Positions 1-6,994 of a stretch of DNA of 15,424 bases are shown in pieces (the stretch's first letter is position 1; each line of letters opens with the position of its first letter). The notes beneath the pieces are model-generated. The model saw only the letters and a program-made list of their open reading frames with translations, did no database searches and was not told where the DNA came from. The stretch is from contig CAITKS010000117.1 in assembly GCA_903893085.1 (NCBI GenBank), forward strand, positions 1 to 15,424, read 5' to 3'. The DNA comes from an uncultured Actinomycetes bacterium. Lineage in GTDB: Bacteria > Actinomycetota > Actinomycetes > Nanopelagicales > Nanopelagicaceae. The position numbers and the translations under genes are program-made.

Positions 1-1
1 G

Positions 2-334
2 GCAGTGGGCGTTCGCTTAGTTCGCAAGGCTTGCGATGAACCACTTCGTTGGATTGCCGAAAATGCAGGTCTTGAAGGCTATGTTGTTGTTGCAAAGGTT
101 CGCGCACTCAAAGCCCACGAAGGCTTTAATGCTGCAACTGATGTTTACGGCGATCTTGCAAAAGATGGCGTAATCGATCCAGTTAAGGTGACTCGTTCAG
201 CACTTGCAAATGCAGCATCAATTGCCGCGATGTTTATTACAACTGAAGCAGTTGTATATGAGCGTCCAGCAGAAGAAGCTCAAGATGCAGCCGGTGGTCA
301 TGGACATTCACATGGACCTGGTGGGCACCACTAA
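2..334 (+). CDS. groEL1: Chaperonin GroEL, C-terminal fragment (5' end outside window)
   Basis: This is the last 110 codons of the 60-kDa chaperonin, the ATP-driven cytoplasmic folding ring that works with GroES. The reading frame is open to the left edge, so the GTG at 5 is an internal Val and not a start. The text matches the GroEL C-terminal equatorial domain: the [20 protein letters not shown] stretch, then GYVVVAKV, then [27 protein letters not shown]. The protein ends in a Gly/His-rich tail ([13 protein letters not shown]) rather than the Gly-Gly-Met repeats of general-purpose GroELs. A His-rich tail is known from the actinobacterial GroEL1 paralogue, and the convergent whiB3 gene downstream gives the same arrangement as mycobacterial groEL1-whiB3. 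Identity as GroEL is certain. The paralogue label is inference from tail and neighbourhood, and a second copy elsewhere cannot be seen here. Confidence 0.95.
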   Translation, partial: AVGVRLVRKACDEPLRWIAENAGLEGYVVVAKVRALKAHEGFNAATDVYGDLAKDGVIDPVKVTRSALANAASIAAMFITTEAVVYERPAEEAQDAAGGHGHSHGPGGHH

Positions 335-343
335 TTTGTTATA

Positions 344-381
344 AAAAACCCCCGCAGACCAATTGGTTTGCGGGGGTTTTT
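344..381. terminator. Bidirectional intrinsic terminator between groEL and whiB3
   Basis: A 17-bp stem (344-360 pairing with 365-381) encloses an AATT loop. Only one pair, G357 with T368, is a wobble. The core is CCCCCGC/GCGGGGG, flanked by an A run on the left (343-348) and a T run on the right (377-381). It therefore reads as a Rho-independent terminator in both directions. It lies 10 bases after the groEL stop and 12 bases before the end of whiB3, so it can serve both convergent genes. Confidence 0.93.
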
Positions 382-392
382 CTATTTTAAAT

Positions 393-692
393 TTATGAAG
401 CTTCGTAAACTTTTGGAAGATCCTTGTTAAGAATTAGCGCGCGATCATCTTCTGATAGACCGCCCCAGATTCCGTAAGGCTCGGCAAGTGCAAGTGCCTG
501 TGCGCGACAAGCAGCGATAACTGGGCAAGATGCGCAGACAGCCTTCGCTGCATTTTCGCGATTGCGTCGACGTGGACCGCGTTCGCCATCTGGATGGAAG
601 AACATTTCGGCAGGCAGCTCACGACAGGCACCCTCGTACTGCCATTCCCAATGATCTGCGATTGGAAGCGGAAGTCGTGACTGTTCAGCCAT
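393..692 (-). CDS. whiB3: WhiB-family Fe-S transcription factor, WhiB3/WhiD type
   Basis: This 99-aa protein is predicted to bind a redox- and NO-sensitive [4Fe-4S] cluster and to act in transcription by contacting the housekeeping sigma factor. The four ligand cysteines are C23, C53, C56 and C62 (C-x29-C-x2-C-x5-C). They are followed by the family turn GIWGG at residues 74-78 and a short C-terminal segment. The MFFHPDGERGPRRR segment, CPVIAACRAQAL and EPYGIWGGLSE closely resemble mycobacterial WhiB3 and Streptomyces WhiD as I remember them. The ATG at 692 is chosen because an AAGGAG (plus-strand 699-704) lies 6 bases upstream and the length fits the family. The frame continues open upstream to 1127 but would run through the promoter and the MerR gene. 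The last residues, DLPKVYEAS, show no AT-hook. A likely promoter lies at 721-749. Confidence 0.93.
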   Translation of the reverse strand: MAEQSRLPLPIADHWEWQYEGACRELPAEMFFHPDGERGPRRRNRENAAKAVCASCPVIAACRAQALALAEPYGIWGGLSEDDRALILNKDLPKVYEAS

Positions 693-720
693 TTTGATCT
701 CCTTGCCTAGTGAAGCCCCA

Positions 721-749
721 AACATACAACCGCGCCATAGGTTGTTCAA
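721..749 (-). promoter_or_regulatory. Predicted promoter of whiB3
   Basis: On the minus strand TTGAAC (plus-strand 744-749) and TATGTT (721-726) are separated by exactly 17 bases. This is a good match to a housekeeping promoter. Transcription would start near 714, giving a leader of about 20 bases that contains the AAGGAG ribosome site. The -35 overlaps that of the opposing MerR-gene promoter. Confidence 0.6.
726..745. promoter_or_regulatory. Inverted repeat in the whiB3 promoter spacer, candidate operator
   Basis: ACAACC (726-731) and GGTTGT (740-745) form a perfect 6-bp dyad with an 8-base centre. It fills almost the whole spacer between the predicted -35 and -10 of whiB3. MerR-type regulators classically bind dyads between -35 and -10, so the adjacent MerR gene is a candidate binder. 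That link is inference. Confidence 0.4.
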
Positions 750-804
750 GTATTTATCGCTCCATAGATTGTTCGTTTCGCCACACCCTGAGCGTGTTTC
801 AAGT
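735..804. repeat. Direct repeats in the whiB3-merR intergenic region
   Basis: The 13-mer CCATAGRTTGTTC occurs at 735-747 and 762-774 with one difference. A related 11-mer series is GTTGTTCAAGT (741-751), ATTGTTCGTTT (768-778) and GTGTTTCAAGT (794-804). The start-to-start steps are 27 and 26 bases, about 2.5 helical turns. The first copy covers both -35 elements and the second covers the MerR-gene -10. This is a plausible set of operator sites, but binding is not shown by sequence alone. Confidence 0.45.
742..770 (+). promoter_or_regulatory. Predicted promoter of the MerR/B12 regulator gene
   Basis: TTGTTC (742-747) and TAGATT (765-770) are 17 bases apart. Transcription would begin near 777 and give a leader of about 60 bases before the ATG at 839. 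The leader has no clear Shine-Dalgarno sequence. The -35 overlaps that of whiB3 on the other strand, so both genes may be controlled from one site. Confidence 0.5.
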
Positions 805-838
805 GGTGGACTAGTCAAAGACCCGCCACCATAAGCCC

Positions 839-1714
839 ATGGAAGAGCTTCTGACCGTGGCAGCGGTTGCCCGCCAAATTGGTGTGGCCCCAGCGACCCT
901 TCGGACATGGGCTCGCCGCTATGGACTCGGCCCATCTGGGCACGAGGCCGGAGAACACCGCAGATATTGCGCCAGCGATTTAGCAAAATTAATTTTGATG
1001 CGGCGATTGATTTCAGCAGGTGTTGCACCAGCAGATGCTGCCGAGCAAGCCTTGTCACATAAAGGTGAAGTAAAAGTAGAAAAGATTTTAAAGACATTTG
1101 AAGTTCGCCAAGATGTTGTTGAAGCAATCGTAAATGCGGCTAATTCACTTGACCGAAATTTCGTGGAAAGCATCTTGCGAAAAGACCTTGATAAATATGG
1201 GGTAATTGATAGTTGGCAAGAAGTGATTGTGCCGGTTCTGATTATTGTGGGCGATGCTTGGGCCGAAACAGGAACAGGTATTGAAGTCGAACATTTACTT
1301 TCTGAAACAATTACTGGACTAATGCGCGATCGCTCACTAAGCATTAAGAAACCAATTAATGGTCGCCCGGTCCTCTTAGCGTCCGTTGGCGAAGAATTGC
1401 ACTGCTTGGCGCTACATGCACTTCATGCCGCCTTGGCTGAGCAAAATATCGAATGCAATTTCTTGGGTGCAAGAACACCAATGGAAGCGTTATCCAACAT
1501 GGTTTCACGTAGCGCGCCTCCGGCAGTATTTCTCTGGGCGCAACTGCAAAAGAATGGCGATCCAAAATTCTTCCGCGATGTCCCAGCTATAAGACCTGCA
1601 CCACGATTTATCTTGGGCGGCCCCGGCTGGGATCGCCAAGAATGTGTTGAAGTGGCCTTCGCTGATGATCTAACGCTGGCCTGCCAGGAAATTAAGCAGG
1701 CAATCGGGGCTTAA
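839..1714 (+). CDS. MerR-family regulator with cobalamin-binding domain (CarH/LitR-like)
   Basis: This 291-aa cytoplasmic regulator has three parts. Residues 1-70 form a MerR winged helix (LLTVAAVARQIGVAPATLRTWARRYGL, then HRRYCASDLAKL). Residues about 80-165 form the helical bundle that caps cobalamin. Residues about 176-290 form a Rossmann-like B12 domain. The cap carries W141 followed after nine residues by E151-H152, the W-x9-EH signature of adenosylcobalamin-dependent CarH/LitR photoreceptors. The B12 domain has E186-L-H188-C-L-A191, a variant of (D/E)xHxxG whose His would be the lower cobalt ligand, and a late GG (260-261) near the nucleotide-tail site. The residue after W141 is Ala; Thermus CarH has His there, which ligates cobalt after light exposure. 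The likely role is a light- or B12-responsive repressor, possibly of itself, whiB3 or distant carotenoid genes. ATG 839 fits the domain start but has no strong ribosome site. The stop lies 45 bases before guaB. Confidence 0.85.
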   Translation: MEELLTVAAVARQIGVAPATLRTWARRYGLGPSGHEAGEHRRYCASDLAKLILMRRLISAGVAPADAAEQALSHKGEVKVEKILKTFEVRQDVVEAIVNAANSLDRNFVESILRKDLDKYGVIDSWQEVIVPVLIIVGDAWAETGTGIEVEHLLSETITGLMRDRSLSIKKPINGRPVLLASVGEELHCLALHALHAALAEQNIECNFLGARTPMEALSNMVSRSAPPAVFLWAQLQKNGDPKFFRDVPAIRPAPRFILGGPGWDRQECVEVAFADDLTLACQEIKQAIGA

Positions 1715-1723
1715 TTCTCAAGT

Positions 1724-2875
<1,152 letters not shown>

Positions 2876-2886
2876 GGAGGACGCGC

Positions 2887-3996
2887 ATGGATATCGAGAT
2901 CGCACCAGGAAAGCGCGCCCGTCAGGCATATTCATTTGACGATATTGCAATCGTTCCCAGCCGTCGCACTCGTAACCCCGAAGATGTTTCAACTGCGTGG
3001 CAGATTGATGCTTACAAATTTGATATTCCGATGATGGCTGCACCGATGGATTCCGTTGTATCGCCTGAGACTGCAATTGCGATTGGCAAACTTGGCGGAC
3101 TTGGAGTTCTAAACCTTGAGGGACTTTGGACTCGCTATGACGATCCCCGAATTCCACTGGGCGAAATTGCATCCATGCCAGATAAGCACGCAACTCGGCG
3201 CATGCAAGAAATTTACAGCGCACCAATTCGCCCAGAATTGATTAAAGAACGCATCAAGACAATTCGTGACTCTGGCGTAACAGTTGCAGCTTCCCTTTCG
3301 CCACAACGCACTGCCGAACTGCACAAAGCAGTGATCGATGCTGGCGTAGATATCTTCGTAATTCGCGGAACAACAGTTTCAGCAGAGCACGTTGGCAATG
3401 ATGATTCAGCGCTAAACCTAAAGAAATTTATCTACGAACTAGATGTTCCTGTAATTGTTGGTGGCGTTGCAACTTCAACGGGCGCACTTCACTTAATGCG
3501 TGCAGGTGCTGCAGGCGTTCTCGTTGGTTTTGGCGGCGGAGCCGCACATACAACGCGCAAGGTATTAGGAATCGAAGTTCCGATGGCATCTGCTGTCGCT
3601 GAAGTTGCCGCAGCCCGTCGTGAATATTTGGATGAATCCGGTGGACGGTATGTTCACGTCATCGCAGATGGTTCAGTCGGTCGCTCCGGTGATATTGCAA
3701 AAGCAATTGCAGTTGGTGCAGATGCCGTAATGATGGGTTCTCCACTTGCTAAGGCAACAGAGGCACCTGGACTTGGTTGGCACTGGGGTTCAGAAGCGCA
3801 CCATCAAGAACTGCCACGTGGTGAACGCGTAAATGTTGGCACCGTTGGCACACTTGCTGAAATCCTTAACGGTCCATCACATACATCTGATGGCTCTATG
3901 AACTTATTTGGTGCGCTGCGTCGTGCGATGGCAACTTCTGGTTATTCAGATGTTAAATCTTTCCAGCGCGTAGAAGTCATTATTCACGGGGCTTAA
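2887..3996 (+). CDS. guaB3: GuaB3-family IMP dehydrogenase-related protein
   Basis: This 369-aa protein is an IMPDH/GMP-reductase-type TIM barrel without CBS domains. It matches the GuaB3 branch found beside guaB in actinobacteria. Recognisable parts are AYSFDDIAIVPSRRTR (14-29), MMAAPMDSVVSPETA (49-63), VIVGGVATSTGALHLMRAGA (189-208), GGRYVHVIADG (252-262) and the C-terminal LFGALRRAMATSGY (340-353). Aligned to GuaB, the catalytic loop GPGSICTTR reads GGGAAHTTR, which places H221 where the catalytic Cys should be. The Arg-Tyr flap dyad is also not apparent. A normal IMPDH reaction through a Cys-bound intermediate therefore looks unlikely, and the real activity or a regulatory role is unknown. 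An AAGGAGG at 2874-2880 overlaps the guaB stop and sits 6 bases before the ATG, indicating strong coupled translation. guaA starts 3 bases after its stop. Confidence 0.93.
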   Translation: MDIEIAPGKRARQAYSFDDIAIVPSRRTRNPEDVSTAWQIDAYKFDIPMMAAPMDSVVSPETAIAIGKLGGLGVLNLEGLWTRYDDPRIPLGEIASMPDKHATRRMQEIYSAPIRPELIKERIKTIRDSGVTVAASLSPQRTAELHKAVIDAGVDIFVIRGTTVSAEHVGNDDSALNLKKFIYELDVPVIVGGVATSTGALHLMRAGAAGVLVGFGGGAAHTTRKVLGIEVPMASAVAEVAAARREYLDESGGRYVHVIADGSVGRSGDIAKAIAVGADAVMMGSPLAKATEAPGLGWHWGSEAHHQELPRGERVNVGTVGTLAEILNGPSHTSDGSMNLFGALRRAMATSGYSDVKSFQRVEVIIHGA

Positions 3997-3999
3997 GCA

Positions 4000-5550
4000 T
4001 TGAATTCTAAAAGCGGAGTCTTGGTTGTCGATTTTGGTGCGCAATACGCGCAGTTAATTGCACGTCGCGTACGCGAGGCAAATGTTTACTCCGAAATTGT
4101 TCCATCACACATCACCGCTGCTGAGGTAAGCGCTAAGAATCCAGCAGCAATTGTTTTATCGGGTGGACCATCAAGTGTTTATGCAGACCATGCTCCAAAA
4201 TTCGATAGCGCAATCCTGCAACTTGGAATCCCAGTCTTTGGAATTTGTTACGGTTTTCAAGTTATGGCCGCAGCCCTTGGGGGCGTTGTTAGCCAAACAG
4301 GTAAATCAGAATTCGGTCGCACTGAAGTAAAAGCCGAGACAAGTTCAAAGATTTTCAAATCTTTGCCGTCATCACAAAGTGTCTGGATGTCACACGGTGA
4401 TGCGGTTACACAAGCGCCCGCCGGTTTCTCTGTTTGCGCGGTAACTTCAGATACACCTATTGCTGCCTTTGAAGATGCCACAGGTCAAATTGCGGGAGTT
4501 CAGTTCCACCCAGAAGTGCTGCACTCTGAACATGGACAAGCAATTCTAAAAAATTGGTTGGTAAACATCGCTGGCTGTAAACCTGAATGGACATCTGGCA
4601 ACATTGCTGAAAATGAAATTGCTAAAGCTAAAGGGCTGATTGGTAGTAAGCGAGTTATATGTGGACTATCTGGTGGAGTCGATTCAGCCGTGGCTGCAGC
4701 AATCATTCAACGCGCAGTCGGTGCTCAATTAACCTGCGTCTTTGTCGATCACGGATTATTACGCAGCGGCGAATCCGAGCAAGTACAGCGTGATTTCGTT
4801 GCGGCAACCGGAATTGATTTAGTTGTGGTGGATGCCGTTGAACAATTCTTAACGGCGCTTAAAGGTGTGACTGATCCAGAGACTAAGCGCAAAATTATTG
4901 GCCGCGAATTTATCCGATCATTTGAAAAGGCAGCGCGCGATATCGCAGCCGGTGGTGACGTTGAATTCTTAGTACAGGGAACTCTCTATCCCGATGTTGT
5001 CGAATCAGGTGGCGGAACAGGTACAGCCAATATCAAATCCCATCACAACGTAGGCGGGTTACCCGATGATCTTAAATTCACTTTAGTTGAACCACTGCGC
5101 ACTTTATTTAAAGATGAAGTTCGCCAAGTTGGACTTGAACTTGGTTTGCCTGAAGAGATCATTTGGCGCCAACCTTTCCCAGGCCCTGGTCTTGGCATTC
5201 GAATCATCGGTGAAGTAACTAAAGATCGCTTAGATCTCTTGCGTCACGCTGATTTAATTGCACGCGAAGAGTTAAAGGCTGCTGGACTTGATCGTAAGAT
5301 CTGGCAATGCCCAGTTGTTCTGCTGGCTGATGTGCGCAGCGTCGGCGTGCAAGGTGATGGCCGTACTTATGGACACCCAATTGTCTTGCGTCCAGTATCA
5401 AGTGAAGATGCGATGACCGCTGATTGGTCACGCATTCCATATGAGACGCTAGAAAAGATTTCTACAAGAATTACCAATGAAGTGCGCGAAGTAAATAGAG
5501 TTGTGTTGGATGTGACGAGCAAGCCACCAGGAACCATCGAATGGGAGTAG
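4000..5550 (+). CDS. guaA: GMP synthase (glutamine-hydrolysing)
   Basis: GuaA aminates XMP to GMP using ATP and glutamine, the step after GuaB. It has 516 aa, the usual length. The N-terminal class-I glutamine amidotransferase (about 5-190) shows [17 protein letters not shown], the nucleophile C83 in GICYGFQ, and H170 and E172 in VQFHPEV. The ATP-pyrophosphatase domain has the P-loop SGGVDS (224-229), and the C-terminal dimerisation domain runs from about 390 ([15 protein letters not shown]) to the ending PPGTIEWE. The start is a TTG at 4000, three bases after the guaB3 stop. It is chosen because the next usable codons cut into the first beta strand, and no ATG or GTG lies between the preceding stop and the conserved VLVVDFG. 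The ribosome site is weak (GGGG before the guaB3 stop), so translation probably depends on coupling to guaB3. Confidence 0.97.
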   Translation: MNSKSGVLVVDFGAQYAQLIARRVREANVYSEIVPSHITAAEVSAKNPAAIVLSGGPSSVYADHAPKFDSAILQLGIPVFGICYGFQVMAAALGGVVSQTGKSEFGRTEVKAETSSKIFKSLPSSQSVWMSHGDAVTQAPAGFSVCAVTSDTPIAAFEDATGQIAGVQFHPEVLHSEHGQAILKNWLVNIAGCKPEWTSGNIAENEIAKAKGLIGSKRVICGLSGGVDSAVAAAIIQRAVGAQLTCVFVDHGLLRSGESEQVQRDFVAATGIDLVVVDAVEQFLTALKGVTDPETKRKIIGREFIRSFEKAARDIAAGGDVEFLVQGTLYPDVVESGGGTGTANIKSHHNVGGLPDDLKFTLVEPLRTLFKDEVRQVGLELGLPEEIIWRQPFPGPGLGIRIIGEVTKDRLDLLRHADLIAREELKAAGLDRKIWQCPVVLLADVRSVGVQGDGRTYGHPIVLRPVSSEDAMTADWSRIPYETLEKISTRITNEVREVNRVVLDVTSKPPGTIEWE

Positions 5551-5560
5551 GAACTCGACT

Positions 5561-6244
5561 ATGAAGATAAATAGTGCGATCTGTGCCCTGGCAATCACCG
5601 CGGCATCATTAACATTTACTGGAGCCACAGCATCTGCAGCTGAACGCCCAACTTCAGTTCCGGGTTGTTCTACTCCAAAATCGAAGGCGCACGCACCTGC
5701 AACGTTAAAGCAACCTACTGCACCAGATAAAAAGCTGGCCAAAACTATGACCATTAAAACTAATTGTGGAAATATCGTGATTGAGATGAACCCTGCTGCG
5801 CCACAGACAGTTACCAACTTGTCAGCACTAGCTCGTGCAAAATATTTTGATGGAACTTTCTGTCATCGCCTAACCACAGAAGGAATATTTGTTCTTCAAT
5901 GTGGTGACCCATCGGCGCAGGCAAACGGTTCACCCGGATCTTGGAAAGGTTATAAAGATGAAAACCTTCCGACCAAGACAATCCTTACTTATCCAGCGGG
6001 CACGGTAGCAATGGCTAATTCAGGGCCAAATACCAACGGCAGCCAATTTTTCTTGGTTTACAAGGACACAACTTTGCCGCCGAGCTACACAATCTGGGGC
6101 AAGATTAAAACCGGTTTACCTCTGCTGCTTAAGGTTGAAAAAGTCGGTGCCTATAAAGTTGATGAAGCATCAGGCAAAGGTTATTACGTAGGCGATGGCT
6201 ATCCGATTCAACCAATTGAAATTAAATCGGTAACCGTTCGTTAA
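5561..6244 (+). CDS. Secreted cyclophilin-type peptidyl-prolyl cis-trans isomerase
   Basis: This 227-aa protein should speed proline isomerisation in secreted proteins. Residues 1-26 form a signal peptide: MKIN, a hydrophobic stretch, then an ASA/AE cleavage site. There is no lipobox Cys at the cleavage site, so it is probably released or loosely attached rather than a lipoprotein. A low-complexity linker rich in Pro, Lys and Thr (30-62) leads to the cyclophilin fold, with catalytic R103 in FCHRL, QCGDP (113-117), AMANSGPNTNGSQFFL (150-165) and a modified WGK segment (179-181). Four cysteines follow the signal peptide (36, 69, 101, 114). The C101/C114 pair sits at the active-site edge and could form a disulfide outside the cell. 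It starts 10 bases after guaA and may be co-transcribed with it. Its stop codon overlaps that of the convergent PIG-L gene. Confidence 0.92.
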   Translation: MKINSAICALAITAASLTFTGATASAAERPTSVPGCSTPKSKAHAPATLKQPTAPDKKLAKTMTIKTNCGNIVIEMNPAAPQTVTNLSALARAKYFDGTFCHRLTTEGIFVLQCGDPSAQANGSPGSWKGYKDENLPTKTILTYPAGTVAMANSGPNTNGSQFFLVYKDTTLPPSYTIWGKIKTGLPLLLKVEKVGAYKVDEASGKGYYVGDGYPIQPIEIKSVTVR

Positions 6245-6966
6245 TTTGTATTAACGATTTTAAAGGCTTCAGCAATACGACCTTCTGGCAATCCGCCCAT
6301 ACCTGCGTTGCGCTGACCCCATTCGCGAACCATATTTTCTAATTCTTTATTGTGTGCAGTTTGTGATGCATGAGAATGCAACGCTGCCATTTTTAAATCA
6401 AAAGTATCGGTGATATCAACCCAATGATCTGGATGCGCAAAGCCCATCATCCAAACTTCTTTAACACGATGTGGTTGCAAACCTTCATCATCTAATAAAT
6501 CGGTAAATGCAAATGGATTACGGGCATCGGGATAGACCGCTTGTATTGCGGCTTCACCTGCAGCTAAGTGATCGGGGTGGCTAGCGCCAATTCGTTCCCA
6601 GTTACGTTCGGGGGATTGGCAGAGCATGCGATCAGGTTTGCTAATTCGGATGCGACGGACGATGTCTTTACGCAGTGCCAATGTTGGCTCAAGGTGTCCA
6701 TCGACATAATTTAGAAATGTAATATCAGTAACGCCGATTGCGGCACCTGCTGCGCGTTGTTCGCGTTGGCGAATTGCGGGCATTTCCTCTTTTGTAAATC
6801 CAGATTCTTCGCCACCTTGGTCGCCATTTGTGCAAAAGACGTAAGCGACTTCAATTCCTGCTTTTACCCATTGCGCGATTGTTCCGGATGCGCCGAAGTC
6901 AGAATCATCGGGGTGGGCGTTAATTACTAAAACGCGTTCGATCTCGGTATCTGCAAGCGGCTCCAT
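6241..6966 (-). CDS. PIG-L/LmbE-family deacetylase
   Basis: The product, 241 aa from the chosen start, belongs to the PIG-L (LmbE-like) zinc-dependent N-acetyl-sugar deacetylases, the superfamily of MshB, Mca and BshB. Zinc motifs are visible: AHPDDSDFG with H18 and D21, and SHPDH with H130, D132 and H133. The rest (TNGDQGG, INAHPDD, QREQRAAG, DITFLNYVDG) is typical of the family. The substrate cannot be told from sequence. Mycothiol-related sugars are possible in an actinobacterium, but the first motif is not the Mca-like HAHPDDE. The start is placed at 6966 because the protein then begins just before the first beta strand. An earlier in-frame ATG at 6996 would add ten residues and overlap the pcrA start codon. 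A possible -10, TAGGCT, lies 8 bases before 6966, so the mRNA may be leaderless. Confidence 0.88.
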   Translation of the reverse strand: MEPLADTEIERVLVINAHPDDSDFGASGTIAQWVKAGIEVAYVFCTNGDQGGEESGFTKEEMPAIRQREQRAAGAAIGVTDITFLNYVDGHLEPTLALRKDIVRRIRISKPDRMLCQSPERNWERIGASHPDHLAAGEAAIQAVYPDARNPFAFTDLLDDEGLQPHRVKEVWMMGFAHPDHWVDITDTFDLKMAALHSHASQTAHNKELENMVREWGQRNAGMGGLPEGRIAEAFKIVNTN

Positions 6967-6974
6967 GACAGTCA

Positions 6975-6980
6975 AGCCTA
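6975..6980 (-). promoter_or_regulatory. Predicted -10 of the PIG-L gene, leaderless arrangement
   Basis: On the minus strand TAGGCT (plus-strand 6975-6980) ends 8 bases before ATG 6966. That distance puts the transcription start at or beside the first base of the start codon. No Shine-Dalgarno sequence is present. The expected -35 lies inside the pcrA start region. Confidence 0.45.
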
Positions 6981-6981
6981 A

Positions 6982-6987
6982 TAGACT
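6982..6987 (+). promoter_or_regulatory. Predicted -10 of pcrA, leaderless arrangement
   Basis: TAGACT is followed by 7 bases and then ATG at 6995, the spacing expected when transcription begins at the start codon. No Shine-Dalgarno sequence is visible. The element lies back to back with the opposing PIG-L -10, one base away, in a 28-base gap between the two start codons. Confidence 0.5.
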
Positions 6988-6994
6988 CCGCGCC

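Noticed and set aside
5..7. GTG as the start of a 109-aa protein
   Set aside because: The frame is open to the window edge, and the sequence is the inside of GroEL; the codon is an internal Val.
693..1127. Upstream extension of the whiB3 frame to a 244-aa protein
   Set aside because: It would cover the divergent promoter and run antisense to the MerR gene. The extra part has no WhiB features, and AAGGAG marks the start at 692.
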